Shown here in pieces: positions 42,627-53,072 of a stretch of 64,000 nucleotides of DNA. Both the position numbers and the translations under genes were made by a program. Numbering within the stretch: the stretch's first letter is position 1; each line of letters opens with the position of its first letter. The notes under the pieces were generated by a model, which had not been told where the DNA came from, made no database searches, and saw only the letters and a program-made list of their open reading frames with translations. Source of the DNA: Mycoplasmopsis mucosicanis (GTDB taxonomy: Bacteria > Bacillota_I > Bacilli_A > Mycoplasmatales > Metamycoplasmataceae); assembly GCF_006546935.1 (NCBI RefSeq), contig NZ_SMDN01000003.1, positions 1 through 64,000 on the forward strand, in the 5' to 3' direction.

Positions 42627-44360
42627 ATGAATAAAAATGCCTTTAAAATGTTGAGAAAAGACAGAATTCTAGCATTATTTGCTAGTATTATTTTTGTTTT
42701 TGCCTCTTTATTATTCGTTGTTATTTTTGTTTTTGCCTCTCTGAAATCGTTTAAATTATGGGGCACTCATCATTTATTTTGAAATTTTTCAATTGAAAAC
42801 TTCAATGGTGGTATTTTGTTGAGTATTTTTTACTCAATAATTGTTGCATTCATAACACTGTGTTTCAGTATTCGCTTATCTTTACGGACCTCTATATTTA
42901 TTGTGTTTAGATGTGATGGTAAAACTAAACACATTTTATCATTGATATTTAATATTTTTGGTGGTTTACCTAGTGTAATTTTTGCTCTAGGTATATACAT
43001 ATTTTTGACCAAAAATACTCATATTTCTGTAAATTCGTCTCATGAGTATAACTTTGTTTTCTTGATTTTGATGTTTGTTATATACAATTCTGTAGTACTT
43101 ACTAAACTGTTAATTAAAACATTGGATAAAGTTGAATTTAAAGAGAAAAATATTCTTAAACAATACAATATTTCAACCTCTACTATCATTTATAAATATA
43201 TTCTGAAAAATCAAAGAAGCAACTTGTTGAAAGATTATTTTATTGCATTTGTTAAAGTAATAGGAGAAGCAAGTGCAGTAACTTTTATTATGTTTTCAAA
43301 CAAAACATTAGATGTCTTTGGACATAATTTTTTAAGTTCCAATGTAAGAACAACTGCTTCAAGTATCACAACAAGTTTTTTTAGCTTTGATTCATTGAAA
43401 GGCTCAAGAGAATATTTATTTACTCTCGCCTTCTTTTTGGTTGTTTTTATAGGTTTTATTAATTTAATTATTGACAGAATAAGCAAATATGCTTCAACAA
43501 ATGATAATTCTTTGTTCTTACTCACACAGATAGTTAAAGAATGCAAAATCAATAAAAAATATCAACGTTCAGATATTCGCTTTTTTTGATAAGAAACATT
43601 CTCTGCATCATTGCTTTTTATAGGTATAGGTGCAATACTCACAATAATTTTTGGTAGCACAGCATATAGTTTATCTAATAGTTATGCAAGTCAATATGTA
43701 TTTGATGATTCGACTACAAAAGCATTGATAAATACATTGATCAGTGGTTCAATTTGTGCGTTTATTATCATGCCGATAAGTTTTCTTTTGGCTAAATTTA
43801 TTCATAAAAATTCAAAAGATAATATTATAAGCAGAATAATCAATACGATAAAAACATTGAATAATGGAGTGCCTTCTTTAACTCATGGTCTTGTAGCATA
43901 TTTTGTTATTGTTGAAATATTTAAATTTAGAAATTCTCACGCAAATAATTTATCAATGTTTGCTGGTATTATAGCTTTTATCTTTTTATTGACTCCTTTT
44001 ATGATAAATCATTGAAACAAATATTTTGAAGGCACAAATAGTGAACGAAAAGTACTCAAAAATGAGTATATTAGAAAATTATTACTTAATTTTGCAAGCG
44101 CATATTTTTTGATTATGGCTTGCTTTGTAGCTGAAACTTCTGCATTTTTGCTTACTGTTGGTAATAGTTTTTCAGGTTCATTTTCTCTATTAGAACCACA
44201 ACAAACTTTAACAACAAGAATGATGTATCTTCTAGAAGAAGGAAATTCATACGCTTATATTGAGATTGTTAAAAGCGGTATTGCTGCGATTCTTCTTTCA
44301 TTACTTTTTAATACAAGCAATTATTATCTCCAATATTTTATTGACAAAAAGTACTCATAA
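42627..44360 (+). pseudogene. Second Pst-like permease, split by in-frame TAA
   Basis: One frame covers the whole PstC-PstA layout, but TAA at 43590-43592 ends it after 321 aa. Without that codon the product would be about 577 aa. Both halves align in pattern with pstCA: FGGLPSVIFALGIYIF and KVIGEASAVTFIMF in the first, NNGVPSLTHGLVAYF and CFVAETSAFLLTVG plus PQQTLTTRM in the second. The second half could restart at TTG 43611. No ATPase gene adjoins. The -10 TATACT is seven bases before the ATG (leaderless). A 20-base direct repeat with 33-bp period (42688, 42721) duplicates FVFASL in the first membrane segment. Decaying paralogue, or two subunits. Confidence 0.72.
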
Positions 44361-44392
44361 TTCAATGTTTTGGTCAAATTACAAGAGAAATA

Positions 44393-44419
44393 AAAAAATA
44401 AGTCATTGACTTATTTTTT
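44393..44419 (-). terminator. Terminator of the acp-like gene
   Basis: Near-perfect palindrome AAAAAATAAGTCATTGACTT then ATTTTTT; overlaps the stop codon. Confidence 0.75.
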
Positions 44420-44632
44420 GCTATTTTCAATTAGATTTACAACATCTTGAATGGTTTGAATTTTCATTAGCTCTTCATCACTAACTCTGATTTTCAATTG
44501 GTCTTCAAGATCAAAAATTAATTCTGCCAAGGTCAATGAATCGATTTTTAATTCTTTAAGTTGTGAGTCCAAATGCACCTTAATTTTTGTGTGTTTTTGA
44601 ACTTTTTCAATTACTAAATCTTTAATTTGCAT
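44411..44632 (-). CDS. acpP: Acyl carrier protein
   Basis: 73 aa, helical and acidic. ELKIDSLTLAELIFDLEDQL carries the phosphopantetheine Ser in DSLT, the usual ACP DSL motif. Modified by AcpS, whose gene lies at 54565. The start at ATG 44632 overlaps nothing; a TTG at 44653 would extend into prmC and is rejected. Mycoplasmas lack fatty-acid synthesis, so this ACP may serve acyl transfer such as PlsX/PlsC lipid assembly. Confidence 0.85.
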   Translation of the reverse strand: MQIKDLVIEKVQKHTKIKVHLDSQLKELKIDSLTLAELIFDLEDQLKIRVSDEELMKIQTIQDVVNLIENSKK

Positions 44633-44639
44633 AATGTTA

Positions 44640-45350
44640 TTATACAATAACAAAACGGTCTTTTTTATTAATATCTTTTAATATTGATGCACCTGGAATT
44701 TGACGTCAAAACTCTATATGCAGCGGATTGATTTCAAAAATTAATTTGCCACCAGGCTTAAGAAATTTTTTATACTCCGCAAGTATTTTTTTATAGAAAT
44801 ATAGACCGCCATCACCAGCATAAAGAGCATGTTGTGGTTCAAATAATAATGAACTATGATTGTCTAAAATTATGTTTTCATCAAGATATGGAGGGTTAGA
44901 AATAATCAGATCAAATTTGCCCAAAATATTGCTAAATAAGTCGCTTTGGTAAATTTCAATGTCTTTAAGACTATTGAAATTAATCAGCGCATTTTCTCTA
45001 GTTTGACTAATTGCTTCAGGATCTATATCACTTAATGAAACATTCACTTTTGGTGCATTTTTTTTAATACTCAAACCAATAAAACCAGATCCGCAACACA
45101 AGTCTAAAATATCAAAATTTGCATCATTTTTAATAAAATTTTTTAGAACATAATCAACCAATTCTTCAGTTTCATATCTCGGTATTAAAACCTTGTGATT
45201 GAGATTAATTCTCGTATTTAAAAATTCAACAAAACCCATAATTTGTTGAATAGGCATCCCTAAATCCAATTTTTTTTCTTCTTCAAAAGATATTGTTAAT
45301 GGTAAACCATATCGTTTTTTTTCTTGTAATAATTCTTCTTTTGTAGGCAT
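44640..45350 (-). CDS. prmC: Release factor glutamine methyltransferase PrmC (HemK)
   Basis: 236 aa. N-terminal IPRYETEELVDYVL, SAM motif ILDLCCGSGFIGLSI, and catalytic IISNPPYLDENI. It methylates the Gln of the GGQ motif in the release factor, encoded just upstream. Start overlaps the prfA stop as TAATG. A TGA=Trp codon lies near the C-terminus. Mycoplasma forms are shorter than the usual 280 aa. Confidence 0.93.
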
Positions 45351-46429
45351 TATTTCATTTGACTTGCAGCAATTTTTTGATTTTGTTCTTCAGTCAGCAG
45401 ACTTTGAATTATAGGTTCAAGTTTGCCTTCAATTATTTGTTTTAATGATGTTGAAAAACCAATTCTATGGTCAGTAACTCTATCTTGAGGATAATTGTAT
45501 GTTCTAATTTTTTCACTTCTATCACCATGACCTGCTAATTTTCTGTAACCAGCTTCTTCATCAAGTTTTTTTTGCATTTCTAAGTCATAAAGTTTTGATT
45601 TTAGAACACTCATAGCAGCCTCGCGGTTAGCAATCTGACTTCTCTCATCTTGCGATGTTACAACAATGCCTGTTGGTATGTGAGTAATTCTAACTGCAGA
45701 GTCAGTTGTGTTAACACTTTGACCACCTGCGCCTGATGAACGAAATGTATCAATTGATAATTCTGAAGGTTTAATTTCAATATCAACACTATCATCTAAT
45801 TCAGGCATTACTGTTACAGTAACTGTTGATGTGTGAATTCTACCTGATGACTCAGTTGTTGGTATTCTTTGAACTCTATGAACACCTGTTTCAAATTTGA
45901 GTTTTGAATAAGCATTTTCACCACGGACCATAAAAACAATTTGACTAAAACCGCCCGCTGATGCAGGAGATGATGAAATTGTTTTGTATTTAAATCCAAT
46001 TTCATCAGCATATTTTGTGTACATTCTGAACAAATCACCTGCAAAAATATTGGCTTCATCGCCGCCCGCAGCACCTCTAATTTCAATAATAACGTTTTTA
46101 TCATCGTTTTCGTCTTTTGGCAAAATTAAAATTTTTAATTCTGACTCTAATTGAATTAATTTTGGTTCGTTTTCTTCAATAATGCTTTTTGCAAATGCAA
46201 TTTCATCAGCATCCTTTGAATTTAACATTTCTTTAGCATCTTTTATATCATTTTCAAGATTTAAATATGTGCTAAAAGTTATGGCAATATCTTTAATTTT
46301 TCCAATTTCTCTATTGATTCTAGTGTATTCTTTGATGTTATTGATTATGCTATCTTCAGATAATTGTTTTAAGAATTCATCGTATTTACTTTTAATACCA
46401 AGTAATGATTTATACATCGTTTGTTCCAT
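45350..46429 (-). CDS. prfA: Peptide chain release factor 1
   Basis: 359 aa. GGQ loop [20 protein letters not shown] and the RF1 anticodon-like PxT region ([16 protein letters not shown]) are clear. RF1 reads UAA and UAG, fitting UGA=Trp. No RF2 gene is seen in the window and none is expected. Coupled to prmC by a one-base overlap. Confidence 0.97.
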   Translation of the reverse strand: MEQTMYKSLLGIKSKYDEFLKQLSEDSIINNIKEYTRINREIGKIKDIAITFSTYLNLENDIKDAKEMLNSKDADEIAFAKSIIEENEPKLIQLESELKILILPKDENDDKNVIIEIRGAAGGDEANIFAGDLFRMYTKYADEIGFKYKTISSSPASAGGFSQIVFMVRGENAYSKLKFETGVHRVQRIPTTESSGRIHTSTVTVTVMPELDDSVDIEIKPSELSIDTFRSSGAGGQSVNTTDSAVRITHIPTGIVVTSQDERSQIANREAAMSVLKSKLYDLEMQKKLDEEAGYRKLAGHGDRSEKIRTYNYPQDRVTDHRIGFSTSLKQIIEGKLEPIIQSLLTEEQNQKIAASQMK

Positions 46430-46533
46430 AATTATAAAATTATAAACTATGAATCTTAGTACTAAGACAAAAAAATATTGAAATACACTGGTATTTCAGT
46501 ACATTGCATCTAATAAGTAAATTAGTGCAAAGC

Positions 46534-46571
46534 AAAAAAAATACTGAACCAATTATGAGGTTCAGTATTTA
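46534..46571 (-). terminator. rplK-rplA terminator
   Basis: Stem AATACTGAACC/GGTTCAGTATT then eight T on the minus strand, just past the rplA stop. A separate hairpin TGAAATAC/GTATTTCA lies at 46479-46498. Confidence 0.9.
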
Positions 46572-46574
46572 ATA

Positions 46575-47267
46575 TTATTTTTCGATTTTTACTTTGATTC
46601 CAGGACCCATAGTTGGAGAAACAACTAAGTTTTGCATATAGGTTCCTTTAACAGCGGTAGGTTTTAGTTTTTTGATTAATGAAATAATTGTTTGAGCATT
46701 TTCAACTAGTTTTTCACTATCCATTGAAACTTTACCAATAAGTGTATGTACAATACCTGCTTTATCAGTTCTATAGTTTGCTTTACCTTTTTTAAGTTCT
46801 TCAACAGCTTTTTCAGGTGTTGGAGTTACTGTTCCAGTTTTAGGGTTAGGCATTAAACCTTTAGGTCCAAGTTTTTTACCATATCTACCTAAAATTGGCA
46901 TCATAGCAGGGTCAGCAACCATAACATCAAAGTCAAATTCATCTTCTTTGATTTTTTGTTCTAATGCTGCACCATCTACAACTTGATCAGCACCAGCTGC
47001 TTTAGCTAATTTTTGTTTTTCAGGGTTGTTTGTTACAACTAAAACTGTAACATTTTTACCTGTACCGTGAGGAAGTAAAACAGCACCACGTAATTGTTGA
47101 TCTGCTTTTCTAACATCAAGGTTTAGTTTGAATACTAACTCTACTGAACCATCAAATTTTGAATATGAAGTTCTTTTAACTAATTCAATTGCTTCTGGAA
47201 GGTCATAAGCTACAGTTTTGTCAAATGATTCTCAAGCAGCTTTAATTTTTTTACCAATTTTAGCCAT
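46575..47267 (-). CDS. rplA: 50S ribosomal protein L1
   Basis: 230 aa with one TGA=Trp. LPHGTGKNVTVLVV, GRYGKKLGPKGLMPNPKTGT and KGTYMQNLVVSPTMGPG are L1 signatures. Forms the L1 stalk and can act as translational repressor of its own operon. Start is joined to the rplK stop as TAATGG. Confidence 0.97.
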
Positions 47268-47713
47268 TATTTGTCTCCTTTGACTTCTTCATATCCTTCA
47301 ATTGTGATACCCATATTTTTTGCAGTACCAGCAATTGTTTTCATTGCAGCTTCAACATCATTAGTATTTAGGTCAGGAAGTTTGTATTCAGCGATTTCTT
47401 TTAATTGTTCAACAGTTATTGAACCAACTTTTGTTGTTTTTGCATTTGAACTTCCTTTTTCAAGTTTAGCTGCTTTAATAAGTTTGTAACTTGCAGGTGC
47501 TGAAAAAAGTTTAAATTCAAATGATTTGTCATTATATACAGTGATTTGTACAGGAACTGGTTCATCCCCTCTATCACGTGTTGCATCATTAAAAGCACGT
47601 GTAAATTCTGGCATATTGATACCAACACCAGCTAATGCTGGACCTGGTTTAGCTTGGCCAGCTTTAAATTGTAATTTACGAACACGTACAATATCAGCTT
47701 TAGATTTTGCCAT
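47267..47713 (-). CDS. rplK: 50S ribosomal protein L11
   Basis: 148 aa. KLQFKAGQAKPGPALAGVGI and GSITVEQLKEIAEYKLPDLN plus AMKTIAGTAKNMGI match L11. Part of the factor-binding centre. First gene of the rplK-rplA pair, with ribosome site AAAGGATAA. Confidence 0.97.
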   Translation of the reverse strand: MAKSKADIVRVRKLQFKAGQAKPGPALAGVGINMPEFTRAFNDATRDRGDEPVPVQITVYNDKSFEFKLFSAPASYKLIKAAKLEKGSSNAKTTKVGSITVEQLKEIAEYKLPDLNTNDVEAAMKTIAGTAKNMGITIEGYEEVKGDK

Positions 47714-47848
47714 TTGTAAGTTATCCTTTCGATAAATGTGGTTCTAGCGATTTATATCTCCCACTAGTTTAGAGGCAATTAATAAATTGCTTTTTAATTA
47801 TATTAGAATTAGTTAAATTAAAAAATATGCTTTTTTGAGTACATAAAT

Positions 47849-47888
47849 TAACCAAAAGTACTCAAAAATGTGTATATTGGTAAAAAAA
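47849..47888 (+). repeat. Dispersed intergenic palindrome, copy 5 (best match)
   Basis: AACCAAAAGTACTCAAAAAT then GTGTATATTGGTAAAA. The outer arms ACCAA/TTGGT are both kept. Located between rplK and the nuclease gene, with another half-like TTTTTTGAGTACAT at 47830-47843. Confidence 0.75.
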
Positions 47889-47916
47889 TGAGCATAATTA
47901 TTACGTCTATCATCAA

Positions 47917-48477
47917 TTATTTTTTTCAAAATACATCTTTTTCATTATGAATTCAAAAGCCTCTTCGACTTCTTTTTGCATCGTTTTGGATTTTTATTAT
48001 TTCATCATAATATTTTTGAGATCACTCGTCATTTACTCAATAAGCAAAATTGCTTCTTGTCTTTGAAATATATTTAACACGAGCAAGACCAGCACCAAGA
48101 AGCAATTTTGCTACGTCAATTCCTTGATAATTTCTAACAACACAAACTCATCTGCCATATTTATCTGAGCTTAATTTTCTAACATTTATTAGCTTATTTT
48201 TAAGGATGTTTTGCATAAATTGAGCAGCTCTTTGAGCAAAAAAGTTCTCATATTTTGCGACCTTATTATTTTTTTTCTTGGTTTCTGGTGTATCAATTCC
48301 AAGTATTCTAATTCCAACTTTTTGTCCATTATCGTTAAAATAAATTGTGTCTCCATCTGCAACATGGTATTCAGTTATTTCAAAACTTGGATGACTGCTT
48401 TCAAAGTTCAAAACACATGAGTTTGAGACGAGCAAAGCAGTTATTGTAGGTAAAATAAACAGATTTTTTATTTTCAT
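47917..48477 (-). CDS. Thermonuclease-like (SNase) lipoprotein
   Basis: 186 aa. Signal peptide MKIKNLFILPTITALLVSNS with Cys21 as lipid site. SNase domain: HVADGDTIYF, RILGIDTPETK (metal and catalytic Asp/Arg/Glu region), KLSSDKYGRWVCVV, and C-terminal NDAKRSRRGFWIH. Five TGA=Trp codons. Secreted, membrane-bound nuclease that cuts DNA or RNA for nucleotide uptake. Second lipoprotein nuclease of the window, unrelated in fold to the one at 5398-7194. Confidence 0.9.
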
Positions 48478-48529
48478 AACTATTATTAAAGCGATTGTTT
48501 AATTTAATCAAAAAAAGGAAAAAATTATC

Positions 48530-48561
48530 AAAACACACACAGTTTTCTCTGTGTGTGTTTA
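48530..48561 (-). terminator. gatCAB terminator
   Basis: Stem AAACACACACAG/CTGTGTGTGTTT with loop AGAAAA, two bases after the gatB stop. Confidence 0.85.
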
Positions 48562-48563
48562 AT

Positions 48564-49979
48564 TTATTTAAATTTGGCCTGCAATATTTGTTCAACAATT
48601 TGAATAGCTTTAGTTGGATTTACTTGACCACCTGAAATTTTCATTAATGATCCTTGTATCATTTTTAGAACACGTTCAGGTCTTGAAGTGTATTCACTAA
48701 CAACTTTTTCATTTTGTTCTATTATTTCATTTACTCATTTTGTTATTGTAGAGGTGTCTGAAATTTGTTCTAGTTTGTTGTCTTTTATTAATTCTAAAAC
48801 ATTTTTTGAGTTATTTTGCAGTAGAGGAACTAATTTCTTAAATGAGCGACCACTAATTAATTCCTCATCTAGATAACCGATTGCTTGTTCTAAATCAGTT
48901 GTTTTTATTCCTAATTCAACAACATTTTTTTGCAATGAGTTTGCTAGTGAGACAACTTCAGCAAAGAATAATTTAGACAATTTATCGCGATCGGTGTATT
49001 GAATTGAATCAAAATATTGAGCTAAATCAATGTCATTAACTAGAGAATTAATGTAAATTTGTTGAATGTTGCTTTCTTTATATCTCTTCACTTTTTCTCA
49101 TGGAAGTTCACTAAGTTTAACATCTTCAATAAATTTATCACTCAATTTTATGAATGGAATATTTGGCTCTGGAAAGTATTTGTAGTCAACTTCACCAGTT
49201 TTTGTTCGCATTACAATATTGCTTTGAGTATCTAAATCAAATCTTTTAGTTTGTTGTAGTATTTTTTCACCTGTTCTAAGCTTTTTGGTTTGAATTTCGA
49301 TCTCATTTTCGATTGCTTTTGCAATACTTCTAAACGAATTTATGTTTTTAATTTCGACTTTTGTACCAAATTTTTCAACACCTTTAGGACGCAATGAAAT
49401 ATTGATATCAGCACGCAAAGAACCCTCTTCCATTTTTGCATCAGAAATTCCAAGAGCAAGAGCACACTGACGTATCATCGAAACATAAGCAACTGCTTCT
49501 TTTGCACTGCGAATACAAGGCGTTGTTACTATTTCAATTAAGGGTGTTCCAGCACGATTATAGTCTAATTTTGTGTGTGTTCCATGATGCTGTCGTGCTG
49601 TGTCTTCTTCAAGATGAATTCTCTCAATCTGTACTTTTTTATTGGTTTCTAAATCAATAATAATTTCGCCATTTGAACCAATTGGTCTAAAAAACTGTGT
49701 GATTTGAAAACCTTTTGGCAAGTCAGGATAAAAGTAATTTTTTCTATCAAAGTGCATTTCTGAATCGATATTCATATTTAGTGCTTTTGCTAATTTTATT
49801 GCAAAAATGACTGCTTGTTTATTGATTAAAGGCAATGTTCCAGGGTATCCAAGATCAATTTGATTGATTGTTGTATTTGGTACTGCGTTAAAGTCAATTT
49901 TAGCAGGCGAAAACATTTTGGTTTTTGTATTGAGTTCAAGGTGTATTTCGATACCAATAATTGTTTCAAAACTATTCAT
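48564..49979 (-). CDS. gatB: Asp-tRNA(Asn)/Glu-tRNA(Gln) amidotransferase subunit B
   Basis: 471 aa. ETIIGIEIHLELNTKTKMFS, YFYPDLPKGFQITQ, ERIHLEEDTARQHH, and GEVDYKYFPEPNIPF are diagnostic. The C-terminal YqeY/GatB helical domain is complete. TGA=Trp codons at the SELPW and TITKW junctions. It binds the mischarged tRNA and activates its carboxyl with ATP. Overlaps gatA by 8 bases. Confidence 0.97.
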
Positions 49980-51300
49980 TTTTGCCTCCTAAAATTTCTT
50001 CAAATCAAAGTGCATGTGAAAGTAGTTTTTTATCCTGATAAATTGGAGTTTGCAATGCAATATTCACACCTAAATTATTGATATTTTTAATTCAAGGAAT
50101 TGTAATAGAAGGATTACCGCTAAGATTTGATGTGGTTAAAATATATTCCATAAATCCATAATTTTTATTTTTAGAAGAATCAATAAAAGGAGCAATATCA
50201 CCACTTGCTGGAAAAACAACAAGGTCGTATTCTTCATGGAGTTTGTCTCAATATTCTTTGATTAATCTTCGCACTTGTTGAGCTTTAATGAATAGTTCCT
50301 TTTGGTTTTCTGAAAACAAGAAATAACTTCCAAGAGTTAATCTACGTTGCACCATTGTGCCAAATCCTTGAGATCGTGTAGCTGTCATAATTTCTTCTCA
50401 ATTTTGACCATTCTTTCTTGAACCAAAAGCAATACCGTTGAGATTAGCCAAATTAGAACTTGCTTCAGAGTATGAAATTATGTCATAAACTGGTTTAACT
50501 GCATTGAGTAAATCAACATCTGGTTTTACCAAACTTACTGAAATTTGTGTATTTTGGAAAAATTTAAGCAATGATTTGTACTCTTGAGCAACATAATCAC
50601 TAAGCAATGAATTATCAATATCAAGGAAAGCAATTTTATTTGGTTTTAGAGGTGCAATGTCTTTGATTTCAACATCAACTGACGTAAAATCCTTGTTATC
50701 TTTGCCATATAAAACTTGTGAAACAACTGCTATATCATTCACGTTATGAGCAAAATAACTGACTGTATCCATTGAGGAAGCATAAGCAAACATTCCATAT
50801 CTGCTAATTGCTCCATAACTTGGTTTGAAACCTACTTGAGAATTGTATGAAGCAGGCAGACGAACTGAATCACCAGTGTCTGAAGCTAAAGCAAAGGAAA
50901 TATTTTTGGTAAGTGTTGCAGTTGAACCTGATGAAGAACCACCAGCAAGTCTTTGAGGATCATTTACATTTTTAATTAAACCAAATGCACTATATGTGCC
51001 AGTTCCGCCAAGTGCTAACTCATCGTTATATACTTTTGCAACAGGTACAGCACCTGCGTCAAGTAATTTTTGCACACATGTTGCATTGTAACCGGGTTTA
51101 AAGTTTTCTAAAATCTTACTTGAAGCAGTAGTTTTTGCATCTTTTGTTGCAAAAACGTCCTTAATAGTAAATACTGCATCACTAAGTACTCCTGAACCTT
51201 GCTTTAATGAATTTTCATAAACATAAGCAACAGCATTATTTTTATTGTTTTTTAATTCTTTTTGAGCACCTATAAAGTAACCTTTATTAATCAATTCCAT
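49972..51300 (-). CDS. gatA: Amidotransferase subunit A
   Basis: 442 aa. Amidase signature: AVFTIKDVFATKDAKTTASS with the catalytic Lys, RLAGGSSSGSTATLTKNISF with the Ser pair, and ASDTGDSVRLPASY. Releases ammonia from glutamine for GatB. N-terminus is slightly short for the family. Coupled to gatC by TAATG. Confidence 0.96.
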
Positions 51301-51602
51301 TATCTTACCACCTTTGTAGTGATGATGAAGTCGTTGTCAAAATCACCTGCGTTGCTTAATGCTTGTTGTTTAGTGATGCTATCTGCTTCGCTAACAATAT
51401 CTTCACGTAAAAAATCAACGAATAAATTTTCATTTATGTGTGTTAGTGGTTTTATGTTTTCAGTATTAAATTTATTCATAAATTCCAACGAACGTTGAAT
51501 TGAGTTTCATTCTGCAAGGATTTGGTCAATGACTTCATTGCTAGGTTCAAGCATAAGTCTCTTTACAATACTAACTAGTTGTTCCTTTGTAATATTTTTC
51601 AT
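51300..51602 (-). CDS. gatC: Amidotransferase subunit C
   Basis: 100 aa, small helical protein. MKNITKEQLVSIVKRLMLEP followed by PLTHINENLF and LREDIV matches GatC (normally PLthv...lR.D). It stabilises GatA-GatB. Ribosome site AAAGGAAATT. First gene of gatCAB. Confidence 0.87.
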
Positions 51603-51612
51603 AATTTCCTTT

Positions 51613-52461
51613 CTATCAATTTGGTAGAGATCTAAATTCCTTGTTGTTAAGGTATTCTAAATCTGCTTCAAGTGAGTCAAACTTCAATAAATATGAGTGT
51701 AAGTATAGTCTTTTGTCTCTTTTTGCACCATATTTTACATCACCTTTTATTGGAGCATTTAGTGTAGCACAACAGAGCCTAATCTGATGTTTTTTTCCAG
51801 TAAGTAGTGTTGCATAATATGTGTTGTTTATGTATTCAATTTTAGTGATTGATTTTTGCGAAAACACTGATTTTTGAGTAGTTTTCATTCGCTTATTGAC
51901 TTCGTCTTTTTCGATATAAAACTCATAAATATTAGGCTTAATATCACACTCAGGAATGAATATATATTGCTTAGTGAATGAATGTTGTTTTTTATTTAGT
52001 TGAACCAAAGAAGAGTAATTTTTTGCATATAACATAAGACCACTCGTTGCCTTATCAAGACGTCCAACATGACTAGGTTTAAATGCATTCTCAAATTCAA
52101 CATTTAGATAAGAGAGAACTTGCTCATCAAGACAGTTAGCTTCAGAATGGACTGCAATATTATTTGGTTTATTGACGATTAAAATGTTGTTGTCTTCATA
52201 AATTATATCTGCTTGCAACTTTGTTGAAGAACTATATGGGATAGCTTCAACAAGTGTTGAAATTCCATAAACTTCAATAATGTCGTTTGGCTGGATAATA
52301 TAGTTGAAGTCTTTGACTCTTTTGTTATTAACCTTGATGTCACCTTGTCGAAATGTTCTGTAGATTTTAGACATAGGTGTGTTTGCATAAATTGATTGAA
52401 TGAATTTAAGTATTTTGCGATTGTGGTCATTTTTTGTTGCAATATATCTTTGTTTTTGCAT
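51613..52461 (-). CDS. RluC/RluD-family pseudouridine synthase
   Basis: 282 aa. S4-like N-terminal part (GDIKVNNKRVKDFNYIIQPN), IIYEDNNILIVNKPNNIAVH, catalytic SHVGRLDKATSGLMLYAK with the conserved Asp, and TGKKHQIRLCCA. The true stop is TAG after a TGA=Trp. Modifies uridines of 23S rRNA. Lies 10 bases before gatC, so may be co-transcribed with it. Confidence 0.92.
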
Positions 52462-52471
52462 AAAAAACTAA

Positions 52472-52492
52472 AATAGTGGCTACACCACTATT
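52472..52492 (-). terminator. scpB terminator
   Basis: Stem AATAGTGG/CCACTATT with T-rich tail on the minus strand, overlapping the scpB stop codon. Same stem as the terminator at 35156-35176. Confidence 0.75.
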
Positions 52493-53072
52493 AAAGTTGA
52501 TCTCCACGTTGAGAATCAAAGAAATTTAACTCTTCAGCAGTATCATTTTCAATTCCGTCTACATAATTAAATTCGGCCAATTTTGGAAGGTCAGCCATTG
52601 TTCTAATTCTGAAGTAGTCATAAAATTTGTTTGTAATTCCATATAAAACAGGGTTTCCAGGACTCATTGAAATTCCGACTTCTTCAATAACACCTTTAGC
52701 CAATAATGTGTTCATAACTTGCTCGCTAGCAACTCCACGAATATTGTTAATCATTGAACGTGTGACGGGTTGTTTATATGCAACAATACCAGCGACCTCA
52801 ATTGCAGCATTTGAAAGTCTGTGTTTTTTGACTACTTGCACCATTTTTGTGATGTATTCTTTGTATGTTTCACGTGTTGCAAGTTTGAAAATTTCATTAA
52901 AATTCACAACTTTTAAAGCAGTATCACGCATATTGTAATCTTTTGTGAAGTCGTTCATAACTTTTCGTGCTTCAGGTATTGTGTTTAAATTAAAAATTTC
53001 TTTGACTTGTTCAAGGGTTAAACCTTCATCTCCTTGAATGTAAAGCAATGCTTCCAAAATATTATTTTTCAT
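52491..53072 (-). CDS. scpB: Chromosome segregation protein ScpB
   Basis: 193 aa with paired winged helices. LSNAAIEVAGIVAYKQPVTR then SMINNIRGV and LLAKGVIEEVGI are typical. Works with ScpA and Smc (not in the window) in chromosome condensation. Overlaps scpA by 11 bases. Confidence 0.94.
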   Translation of the reverse strand: MKNNILEALLYIQGDEGLTLEQVKEIFNLNTIPEARKVMNDFTKDYNMRDTALKVVNFNEIFKLATRETYKEYITKMVQVVKKHRLSNAAIEVAGIVAYKQPVTRSMINNIRGVASEQVMNTLLAKGVIEEVGISMSPGNPVLYGITNKFYDYFRIRTMADLPKLAEFNYVDGIENDTAEELNFFDSQRGDQL

